DNA of 8,678 nt. It comes from a bacterium (lineage in GTDB: Bacteria; Bacillota; Clostridia; Christensenellales; CAG-138). Shown piece after piece: positions 1 to 5,722 of this stretch; within the stretch, counting starts at the first letter, position 1; each line of letters starts with the position of its first letter. Under the pieces are notes generated by a model. The model did no database searches, was not told where the DNA came from, and was given only the letters and a program-made list of their open reading frames with translations. The stretch covers positions 1-8,678 of the forward strand of contig JAQXRK010000239.1 in the NCBI GenBank assembly GCA_029218485.1. The letters run 5' to 3'. The position numbers and the translations under genes were made by a program.

Positions 1-181
1 CATCTTTGGCATACATGTCCACTCAGTCGGTTGACCCGCATCCGTCTCCTGCCGGAAGGAGGCCGGTCCGTTCGGATGCACCGTGCTTCTTCCGCCCTTG
101 TTCTCTGCGCCGCTGCGAAGCCACGCGAGATGGGAGTCTTCAGGCCCAATATCTGCAACGGACGCGCCCGTACAGAGGATC
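1..181. other. Left-edge stretch with no recognisable gene
   Basis: I see no reading frame here that resembles a known protein or has a good ribosome binding site. The only structure I can support is a two-tier stem-loop at 38-79, listed separately. Positions 112-181 may hold a badly decayed further copy of the tandem unit that starts at 182, because the run around 153-178 resembles the later half of that unit. This may be the intergenic tail of a gene lying to the left of the window. Confidence 0.5.
38..79. other. Two-tier stem-loop of unknown role
   Basis: An outer 7-bp stem pairs GCATCCG (38-44) with CGGATGC (73-79). Inside it, GCCGG (51-55) can pair with CCGGT (63-67), with one G-T pair and a loop of AAGGAGG. 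No T-run follows on either strand, so this is not a typical intrinsic terminator. It could be part of an RNA leader or trailer of a neighbour outside the window. Confidence 0.35.
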
Positions 182-530
182 CCCGCTCCGCACCAACTGG
201 GCTGGGGTACGCCATGCGCAACAAGCATGGCACATGCGCCTGACACAAAACTGCCCGTTCCGCGTCCCGGGGGTGGAGTACAGCGTGTACAACTCCCCCA
301 CATACACGCCGCACATAGAGGTCGCCTGTTTTGCGTCTCTGGGGGCGGAGTGCGCAACAGCCCCGTATACATGTCTCATGCAGAGGTCGTCCGTTCCGCG
401 CCCCGGGGTGGAATACAGCGTGCGCAACAGCCCCCGCATATGTGCTTCTTGCAGAGGTTGCCCGTTCTGCGCACGTCCCGGGTTTTGGCGCGGCATGCGC
501 ATTCCGGGCCGCAAAAGACCGCGAAGCGGG
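182..530. repeat. Degenerate tandem repeat, about 71-bp unit, roughly five copies
   Basis: Aligned by eye, units run 182-253 (72 nt, degenerate), 254-324 (71), 325-389 (65), 390-460 (71) and 461 to about 530 (degenerate). Each good unit opens with CCGTTCCGCG or a close variant, then a C/G-rich run of the CCCCGGGG type, then GGTGGAGTACAGCG. This is followed by TGCGCAACAGCCCC, a purine-pyrimidine stretch such as CATATG or GTATAC, and finally CAGAGGTCG. The unit at 325-389 is shorter mainly because it lacks about 6 nt around TACAGCG. Copies 254-324 and 390-460 are the most alike, and the outer copies are decayed. Unit lengths of 71 and 65 are not multiples of three, so one protein frame cannot run through the repeats. 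Function is unknown; a minisatellite or an array of binding sites upstream of the symporter gene are both possible. Confidence 0.7.
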
Positions 531-626
531 ACGGATAGCGGATTTCCGGCATGGAACGCCCTGCTGCCGCAATAGGATAGTAGCAGCTTTTCACGGGCCG
601 AGAGCACCGGAAACGGAGGGAACCGC
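531..626 (+). other. Leader of the symporter gene
   Basis: This stretch holds the ribosome binding site GGAGGG (615-620), six bases before the ATG at 627. A weak hairpin pairs CTGCTGC (561-567) with GTAGCAG (580-586), with one G-T pair, and is followed by CTTTT; it could be a weak terminator or attenuator. TAGGAT at 573-578 resembles a -10 box but has no good -35 partner, so I do not call a promoter. Confidence 0.4.
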
Positions 627-1937
627 ATGGAGGAGTGCATCGCGCTGCTGCTGCTCGCATCGGGCGCTTATTTTACGGGGAAGACCCGGTTTGTGCAGGT
701 TCGCCGCTTCCTCCCCTCCCTCGCCGTGTTCTTTCGCGGCGCCGGTGAGCGGGACGGCCGCTGCGTCTCGCCCTTTGAAGCCGCCGCAACCTCCCTCGCC
801 GCTTCCCTCGGCGCGGGCAACATTGCCGGCGTAGCCGGCGCGCTGCTCACAGGCGGGCCGGGCGCGATCTTCTGGATGTGGATCAGCGCGCTGCTCGGCA
901 TGGCGCTCAAGTATGCGGAAATCCTTTGGGCGGTGCGGTTTCGCCAGCGCGGCCCCAACGGCTGGTACGGCGGCCCCATGTTCTACATTGAGCGCGGTCT
1001 CCCGCCCCGGTGGCACTTTCTGGCCGTCCTGTTCGCGCTGTGCGGCGCTTTTGCGGCGCTCGGCATGGGGAATCTGGCGCAGGTCAATACCGTTGCAGAA
1101 TCGGTAAAAACGTTCTTCTCGGCGTTGTGCGGTGGCCTGTCCCCATCGGCCGAGCGCCGCGTGGCGTTTGCAACGGGCGTGCTGGTCGCGCTCCTCGTGG
1201 CGCTCTCCCTGCTCGGCGGCAGCAAGCGGGTCGGCCGGTTTGCCGCGCTGCTCGTGCCCTTCATGAGCGTGCTCTATATCGGCGGCGCGGTGCTCGTCAT
1301 CCTGCAGAACACGGCGGCGGTGCTGCCCGCGCTCTCCTGCATCGTTCAAAGCGCGTTCCGTCCGGAGGCAGCGCTCGGCGGCGCAGCAGGCGTCACCATC
1401 GCGCAGGTGTTCCGCATCGGCGTGTCGCGCGGCGTTTTCACGCATGAAGCGGGGCTTGGCACCTCGGCCATCGCGCATGCCGCGGCGGACGCAAAATCGC
1501 CGGAACAGCAGGCGCTCTACGGCATCTTTGAAGTGTTCCTCGACACCATCATCATGTGCACGCTCACGGCGCTCGCGCTGCTCGTCTCCGGCATCCCGCT
1601 GCCCTACGGCAACGATGCGGTCGCAGGCGCGCTGGTCATCGATGCGTTCGCGACCCGGTTCGGCGGCGCCGGCGCAAGCCTGTTCCTCTCCCTGTCCCTG
1701 CTGCTGTTTGCGTTCTCCAGCATGCTGGGTTTTTCGCTGTACGGCTCACAGTGCGCAGCATATCTGCTCGGCCCGCGCGCAGTGCGGCCCTATCTGTTTT
1801 TGTACATCGGCCTGTGCATCCTCGGCTCGCTCATGCCCCTGGCGCTGGCATGGCGGCTCTCGGAGCTTGTGAACCTGCTCATGGCCGTCCCGAACCTGAT
1901 GGCGCTCTTCCTGCTCTCACGCCGCCATAGCGCGTGA
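627..1937 (+). CDS. Sodium:alanine/glycine symporter, AGCS family
   Basis: This 436-residue integral membrane protein is predicted to import alanine or glycine together with sodium. The family signature is clear at residues 76-91 (GGPGAIFWMWISALLG), just after LGAGNIAGVA (61-70), where most relatives read GTGNIAGVA. A second family block, SRGVFTHEAGLGTSAIAHAAA, begins near 267 and is followed by FLDTIIMCTLTAL (304-316). The C-terminal NLLMAVPNLMALFLLS (416-431) also matches the family. Hydrophobic segments are spread along the whole length, as expected for about ten to eleven membrane helices. The length is slightly below the usual 450-480 residues, and the shortfall is at the N-terminus. The start is supported by GGAGGG six bases upstream. 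The gene stands alone on the plus strand and converges on the split-barrel gene. Substrate preference between alanine and glycine cannot be read from the sequence. Confidence 0.93.
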   Translation: MEECIALLLLASGAYFTGKTRFVQVRRFLPSLAVFFRGAGERDGRCVSPFEAAATSLAASLGAGNIAGVAGALLTGGPGAIFWMWISALLGMALKYAEILWAVRFRQRGPNGWYGGPMFYIERGLPPRWHFLAVLFALCGAFAALGMGNLAQVNTVAESVKTFFSALCGGLSPSAERRVAFATGVLVALLVALSLLGGSKRVGRFAALLVPFMSVLYIGGAVLVILQNTAAVLPALSCIVQSAFRPEAALGGAAGVTIAQVFRIGVSRGVFTHEAGLGTSAIAHAAADAKSPEQQALYGIFEVFLDTIIMCTLTALALLVSGIPLPYGNDAVAGALVIDAFATRFGGAGASLFLSLSLLLFAFSSMLGFSLYGSQCAAYLLGPRAVRPYLFLYIGLCILGSLMPLALAWRLSELVNLLMAVPNLMALFLLSRRHSA

Positions 1938-2005
1938 TGGTGAGCGGTAACCGGCCCGTGGGCACACATCTCGTATACGGGCGTAAAACGCCGCAGAAAC
2001 GAACA

Positions 2006-2044
2006 GCGGGCACCGGTTCCCCCATTGGGGAAACCGGCGCCCGT
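2006..2044. terminator. Long hairpin between convergent genes, possible bidirectional terminator
   Basis: CCGGTTCCCC (2013-2022) pairs with GGGGAAACCGG (2027-2037) with one bulged A and a 4-nt loop. After one A-C mismatch the stem continues with CGGGC (2007-2011) against GCCCG (2039-2043) plus a terminal G-T pair. It lies 68 bases after the symporter stop and between two converging genes, which suits termination from both sides. Neither strand has a strong T-run right after the stem, so terminator function is an inference from position and stability. Confidence 0.5.
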
Positions 2045-2085
2045 TGCACACAAGCCTCTTTATCCGCCGCGCACAGGCGCAGCCA

Positions 2086-2107
2086 CCGACCGGCCGCGCG
2101 CGGGGTC
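2086..2107 (-). other. GC-rich palindromic hairpin just after the split-barrel gene
   Basis: A perfect 12-bp palindrome, CCGCGCGCGCGG (2092-2103), is flanked by GACC (2086-2089) and GGTC (2104-2107), which can extend the stem past a 2-nt bulge. It begins 16 bases after the stop codon of the minus-strand gene. It may help stop transcription or protect the mRNA 3' end, but no T-run follows. Confidence 0.35.
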
Positions 2108-2123
2108 AAGCGGTTCAAGGCGG

Positions 2124-2531
2124 TTAGAATTGGAACGACTCGAACGGATCGTAGCCCTTTGCGTATTTGGCGGTGCCATGCTCGATATAGAACACCGTAA
2201 ATCCATCGGCGTCAACGGTCGGATACAGCCCGTACAGGCTGGGATCCATGATGCGGTAGATCGCTTCCTTTTCCGCCGGGTCCTCAACCATAACGGCGTT
2301 GCCGCTGATGCGGATATGGTAATCGCCGGCATCGCACATATAGGCCACGCGGGGATTGGCCAGCATCTGCCGGTAGACGGACTTTACGCTGGAGGTGGTG
2401 AAGTACAGCTTGCCGTCCTTTTCAAACTGGAACTCCCAGCCGCGCATATCCGGATAGCCGTTTTCATCAATGGTCGCGAACACGCCGTGGGCAAAATTGC
2501 CCATCAAGCCACACAGTTTTTTCAAGTTCAT
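2124..2531 (-). CDS. Pyridoxamine 5'-phosphate oxidase family protein (FMN-binding split barrel)
   Basis: The 135-residue product has the size and order of small split-barrel flavoproteins. An N-terminal helix leads into GVFATIDENGYPDMRGWEF (16-34), then KLYFTTSSVKSVYRQMLANPRVAY (41-64) and YHIRISGNAVMVEDPAEKEAIYR (71-93). The TTSSVKSVYRQM stretch is where relatives contact FMN phosphate. These proteins bind FMN or a similar cofactor, but their substrates are mostly unknown, and membership does not show that this one oxidises pyridoxamine phosphate. The start at 2531 is chosen because AGAAGGAGA lies just upstream and the protein aligns from MNLKK; a longer frame reaching 2714 would add 61 residues of translated leader with no domain. 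The gene appears to stand alone. Its leader contains a two-tier hairpin (2564-2607), and no clear promoter is visible. Confidence 0.85.
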   Translation of the reverse strand: MNLKKLCGLMGNFAHGVFATIDENGYPDMRGWEFQFEKDGKLYFTTSSVKSVYRQMLANPRVAYMCDAGDYHIRISGNAVMVEDPAEKEAIYRIMDPSLYGLYPTVDADGFTVFYIEHGTAKYAKGYDPFESFQF

Positions 2532-2563
2532 CGCATGCTTCTCCTTCTCTGTATTTTTGATCG

Positions 2564-2607
2564 ACGGCCGGGCAGAGAGTGGTCTCTGCGGGGTTGTTTC
2601 CGGCCGT
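2564..2607 (-). promoter_or_regulatory. Two-tier hairpin in the leader of the split-barrel gene
   Basis: An outer 8-bp perfect stem pairs ACGGCCGG (2564-2571) with CCGGCCGT (2600-2607). Directly inside it, a 7-bp perfect stem pairs GCAGAGA (2572-2578) with TCTCTGC (2583-2589) around a GTGG loop. About ten unpaired bases lie on one side only. It ends 32 bases before the ATG at 2531. The structure could be a cis-acting RNA, an operator or an mRNA stabiliser. It matches no riboswitch class I recognise. A third hairpin, GCGGAGC with GCCCCGC (2646-2664, one G-T pair on the minus-strand RNA), lies further upstream. Confidence 0.5.
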
Positions 2608-2759
2608 AAAAGCATTTTTTGAAGCAGAACAAGCCAAATCCCGGAGCGGAGCTTGCAGCCCCGCAGATCGCCGATTTGGGCCGCTGTGCCATCATTCCCA
2701 ATCCGTGAAAGCACAGGGGCGCCGGTTCGGCTTTCCGGATCTGTTTCGGAATATGCCGA

Positions 2760-2784
2760 AACGCCCCCACTGTGTGGGGGCGTT
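2760..2784 (-). terminator. Intrinsic terminator of the ispH-rpsA operon
   Basis: AACGCCCCCAC (2760-2770) pairs perfectly with GTGGGGGCGTT (2774-2784) around a 3-nt loop. The stem begins 26 bases after the stop codon of the fusion gene. In the minus-strand RNA the stem ends in a short U-run (GUUUCGG), weaker than a classic terminator tail. A second perfect hairpin, GTTTCGG (2743-2749) with CCGAAAC (2756-2762), overlaps its 3' end by three bases. Confidence 0.7.
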
Positions 2785-2810
2785 CATGGTTTCATCAAGA
2801 GATGCTGCGC

Positions 2811-5129
2811 TTACTCCTCGGTCTTGAAGGCCTGGAAGAGGTCTGCCAGCGACGTGGTGGTGGACTGCACCGGCGGCAGTTCGTAATCGCCATCCTCGCT
2901 GCTACGGCGGCGGCGGTCGTTGCGGTCGCGGCGCTCGCCGGAATCGCTCTGCGCGGCCGGACGCTCGGTGCGCTCACGGCGCTGCGGCTGCTGCTCGCGC
3001 TCGCGCTGGCGCTGCTCTTGGCGCTCCTGATACTGGCGATCGCGCTCGGCGCGCTCGGCCTGCAGCTGCTCGGCAACCTCGGGCTGCTCCTCAAGGATCG
3101 CCTCGCGGCGGCTCAGGCTGATGCGCTTGGCCTCGGTGTTGACCTCGAGCACCTTGCAGCGGACGATGTCGCCAACCTTAATCTCATCCTCAACCTTGGC
3201 AATGCGGCGCACGCCAACCTGAGAGATGTGGATCAAACCGTCGATCGTGGACTCCAGCGCCACAAAAGCGCCGAACGGCACGATGCGGACAACCTTGCCC
3301 TCTACGATGGAGCCGACCGGATACTTCTGATCCGCCAGCGTCCACGGCTTCGGCTGGAGCTGCTTGTAGCCCAGCGATACGCGCTCCTTCTCGACATCCA
3401 CGTTCAGGATCAGCACTTCGATCTCCTGGCCGATGGACAGCACGTCGGAGGGATGCTTGACGCGGCCCCACGCCGCATCGGTCACATGGACGAGGCCATC
3501 GATGCCGCCGATATCGACGAACGCACCGAAGTCGGTGATGCGGCGGACAACGCCCTTCACCTTGCTGCCAACGACCAGCGACTCCCACTTGGCGCGGCGG
3601 TTCGCGGCGGCTTCCGCGAGCAGAACCTGCTTCTGCGAGGCCACGATGCGCTTGCGCTGCTTGTCGGTCTCAAGAACCTTCAGGCGCATGGGCTTGCCCA
3701 CATACTCGCTGAGGTTCTCAATATACTTCGTCGAAACCTGAGACGCGGGTACGAAGGCGCGAATGCCATCAATATCGGCGATGATGCCGCCCTTGACGAC
3801 TTCCTTGCCGACAGCGTCAAACACCTTGTCGCTGTTCTCGGCTTCCGCCATCATCTCGTCCCAGAGCTTTTTGCTTTCAACGTTCTTGCGGGAGAGGAGC
3901 ACATTGCCTTCACCATCGTTGACCTTCAGCACCTCGACCTCAATGGAGTCGCCCACGTTGAGCAGCTCGCTCGGATCGGCGTCGGCGTCGTTCGAGAACT
4001 CATTCTTCGGAATGATGCCATCGGACTTGTAGCCAACGTTGACATACACTTCGCCGTCCACGATCTGCAACACGGTACCCGTGATAATCTGACCGTTGCG
4101 AATGCGCGTCAAGGTCTTTTCGAAGGCCTCTGCGAAATCGGACGTCTCGTCTGCCGTCTCTGCAGACTGGGTCGTTTCCTCGGCTGCGGTTTCCACAGCG
4201 GGTTCTTCGGCCGCAACGACTTCCTCAGCCACAGCGGGTTCTTCGGTTACGGCGATTTCCGCAGCGGGGGCTTCCGCTTCGATGGTTTCAATCGTCGTCT
4301 TTTCCAGTTCGCTCATTAGTTGTATAACCTCCCTAATCATCCAGTCCGGCGTTGATGCGCCCGCGACAACTCCTATTATATCATCGGATTGTAAATTATC
4401 AAGCAAAAGTTTATCGATATTCTCTATGGTTTTGGTCTGTTTACAAAACTTTTTTGCAATTTCGGCCAATCTGCCCGTATTTGCGCTCGAATGTGAGCCG
4501 ATCACGAACATTTTTGTGCACCGCGCAGCGATCTGCTCCGCCTCCCGCTGGCGCTGCCTTGTGGTGTCACAGATGGTGTCATGGACCTCGAGTTCGGCAA
4601 TCCGCTCCCGAAGCGCCGCAACGATCGCCGCATACTCCGCCCTTGCCATGGTCGTCTGCGCAACGATCACCGCCTGCCGCATGGGCGTCACCCGCTCCGC
4701 ATCGGCCACGCTCTCGAGCACGCGCGCCCCTGCACCCGCGTAGCCGAGGATGCCGGCCACCTCCGGGTGGTGCGCCTGCCCGGCAACGAAAATCGCTCTG
4801 CCGTTCGTGTCCGCTACGAGGCGGTGGATCCGCTTGACGAACGGGCAGGTCGCATCGACGACCGTCACACCCCGTGCGCGGCAGGCTGCCTCCTCCTGCG
4901 GCGGCACGCCGTGCGCGCGAAGGATCAGCGTATCCCCCTCTTGCAGCGCATCCACGCGCTCCACCGGGCGCACGCCCTGCTCCGCAAGCGCTTCCACCAC
5001 GCGCTCGTTGTGGATGATCGCGCCATAGGTCCATGCGGGCAATCCCGCATCGGCATAGCGCTTTGCCAGCGAAACGGCGCGCTGCACGCCGAAGCAGAAG
5101 CCGCTGTGCCTTCCCACCAGAATCCGCAC
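2811..5129 (-). CDS. ispH-rpsA: IspH-ribosomal protein S1 fusion (HMBPP reductase / S1)
   Basis: The 772-residue protein joins two complete proteins. Residues 1 to about 270 are IspH, the iron-sulfur enzyme that reduces HMBPP to IPP and DMAPP in the last step of the MEP pathway. Cluster cysteines are at 12 (GFCFGV), 95 (DATCPFVKR) and 187 (DTICDTT). Substrate residues include H40, H73 (RAHGVP), H121 and E123 (HHPE), T159/T160, S215, N217 and S259 (AGASTP). An E/A-rich linker (about 276-342) leads to four S1 RNA-binding domains at about 344-413, 436-503, 519-587 and 604-675. A charged R/E/Q-rich tail (about 688-746) precedes a short end, LADLFQAFKTEE. Such fusions are known in Clostridia. The start is GTG, two bases after the plsC stop, with GGAGG seven bases upstream. 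The S1 half has its own candidate promoter and start inside this gene. Confidence 0.96.
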   Translation of the reverse strand: MRILVGRHSGFCFGVQRAVSLAKRYADAGLPAWTYGAIIHNERVVEALAEQGVRPVERVDALQEGDTLILRAHGVPPQEEAACRARGVTVVDATCPFVKRIHRLVADTNGRAIFVAGQAHHPEVAGILGYAGAGARVLESVADAERVTPMRQAVIVAQTTMARAEYAAIVAALRERIAELEVHDTICDTTRQRQREAEQIAARCTKMFVIGSHSSANTGRLAEIAKKFCKQTKTIENIDKLLLDNLQSDDIIGVVAGASTPDWMIREVIQLMSELEKTTIETIEAEAPAAEIAVTEEPAVAEEVVAAEEPAVETAAEETTQSAETADETSDFAEAFEKTLTRIRNGQIITGTVLQIVDGEVYVNVGYKSDGIIPKNEFSNDADADPSELLNVGDSIEVEVLKVNDGEGNVLLSRKNVESKKLWDEMMAEAENSDKVFDAVGKEVVKGGIIADIDGIRAFVPASQVSTKYIENLSEYVGKPMRLKVLETDKQRKRIVASQKQVLLAEAAANRRAKWESLVVGSKVKGVVRRITDFGAFVDIGGIDGLVHVTDAAWGRVKHPSDVLSIGQEIEVLILNVDVEKERVSLGYKQLQPKPWTLADQKYPVGSIVEGKVVRIVPFGAFVALESTIDGLIHISQVGVRRIAKVEDEIKVGDIVRCKVLEVNTEAKRISLSRREAILEEQPEVAEQLQAERAERDRQYQERQEQRQREREQQPQRRERTERPAAQSDSGERRDRNDRRRRSSEDGDYELPPVQSTTTSLADLFQAFKTEE
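4314..4333 (-). promoter_or_regulatory. Internal ribosome binding site and start codon for free S1
   Basis: GGGAGG (complement of 4328-4333) lies 11 bases before an in-frame ATG (4316-4314), which encodes Met272 of the fusion. Initiation here would give a 501-residue protein starting MSELEKTT and holding the linker, all four S1 domains and the tail. The ATG falls at the boundary between the end of the IspH domain and the start of the linker. It overlaps an out-of-frame TAA as TAATG, which looks like the remains of a stop/start overlap between two once-separate genes. The 11-base spacing is a little long. Confidence 0.6.
4375..4402 (-). promoter_or_regulatory. Internal housekeeping sigma promoter inside ispH
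   Basis: Read on the minus strand, TTGATA (4402-4397) is followed by a 16-base spacer and a perfect TATAAT (4380-4375). TG sits one base before the -10 box, making an extended -10. The -35 box matches TTGACA at five of six positions. The segment just upstream (about 4403-4460) is rich in short A and T tracts, as in UP elements of strongly expressed genes. A start about seven bases after the -10 box, near 4368, would give a leader of about 50 bases before the internal GGGAGG and ATG. It would drive rpsA separately from the upstream operon. Confidence 0.7.
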
Positions 5130-5131
5130 GG

Positions 5132-5722
5132 CTACGCCTCCAGCTGCAGCCGAAGCTGCTGGAGCTTATCGGCAATGGCCTGCGTGACCACATCGACCGA
5201 TTTGCCCTTGTGCGCGGCCGCGATGGCCGCCGCGTCCATCGGCTCGCCCACGATCATATTGATGCGCAGCTTGCGGTAGGTACGCGGGTCGGAGTAGACG
5301 GGGATGATGGGCACCTTGCAGCGGAGCGCCAGAAACGCTGCGCCGCGCTCCAACTCGTCCAGCTCTCCCGTCACGGAGCGCCGCCCCTCCGGGAAGATGC
5401 CGAACACCTTTCCCTTTTCCAGCACCTGCATGGCCTGTTTGAGAGAGGTCATATCCGCCTGCTTGCGGTTGACCGGAAACGCGTAGAGCCCCTTCATGAG
5501 CAAAAACCTCGCGATCGGGTTCTCAAACAGCTCCTTCTTGGCCATATAGTGGATGATGCGCGGGCTGACCAGCGCGATGAGGATGGGGTCGGTCAACGCC
5601 CAGTGGTTGCTCACCAAAATCGCGCTGCCCCGGTGCCACAGGTGCCGTTTCCCGCGCACGCGCGGGCGCAGCAGCAGGAGCAGAATGGGTGAGAGCAGAA
5701 TTTTTCCAATGATGTAGATCAT
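5132..5722 (-). CDS. plsC: 1-acyl-glycerol-3-phosphate acyltransferase (PlsC family)
   Basis: The 196-residue enzyme is predicted to transfer a fatty acyl group to lysophosphatidic acid, making phosphatidic acid at the inner membrane face. The catalytic HX4D motif is NHWALTDP (His40, Asp45). The glycerophosphate-binding motif is FPEGRRS (110-116), and VPIIPV follows at 137-142. A hydrophobic N-terminal segment (IIGKILLSPILLLLLL) suits a membrane anchor. I chose ATG at 5722 because it overlaps the cmk stop as ATGA and lies ten bases after GGAGG. The upstream ATG at 5731 adds three residues but sits one base from that GGAGG, which is too close. It is translationally coupled to cmk, and its stop is two bases before the GTG of ispH. 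Confidence 0.93.
   Translation of the reverse strand: MIYIIGKILLSPILLLLLRPRVRGKRHLWHRGSAILVSNHWALTDPILIALVSPRIIHYMAKKELFENPIARFLLMKGLYAFPVNRKQADMTSLKQAMQVLEKGKVFGIFPEGRRSVTGELDELERGAAFLALRCKVPIIPVYSDPRTYRKLRINMIVGEPMDAAAIAAAHKGKSVDVVTQAIADKLQQLRLQLEA

Noticed and set aside
271..425. T-box-like string GGGTGGARTACAGCG in the tandem units
   Set aside because: It resembles the T-box core only loosely, with extra bases, and occurs in several units without a specifier stem or terminator, so a T-box leader is not supported.
182..626. Glycine riboswitch ahead of an AGCS transporter, or tRNA-sized or attC-like repeats
   Set aside because: The conserved aptamer cores of the glycine riboswitch are absent. 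The units lack a T-arm or acceptor pairing for tRNA and lack the core sites and paired arms of integron attC.
140..640. Open frames on both strands across the tandem array (also 6-575 on the plus strand)
   Set aside because: Short peptide repeats such as LYSTPG come from the DNA repeats. The unit length shifts frame each copy, and there is no family match or good ribosome binding site.
591..1478. Minus-strand open frame of 295 residues
   Set aside because: It is antisense to the symporter gene, whose motifs are unmistakable, and its composition is typical of a shadow frame.
2124..2714. Longer start for the split-barrel gene at 2714
   Set aside because: It would translate through the leader hairpin and add 61 residues unrelated to the family, while the start at 2531 has a clear AGAAGGAGA site.
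2772..4319. Plus-strand open frame of 515 residues
   Set aside because: It lies wholly antisense to ispH-rpsA, has no recognisable domain, and is leucine/alanine-rich as expected when a GC-rich gene is read backwards.
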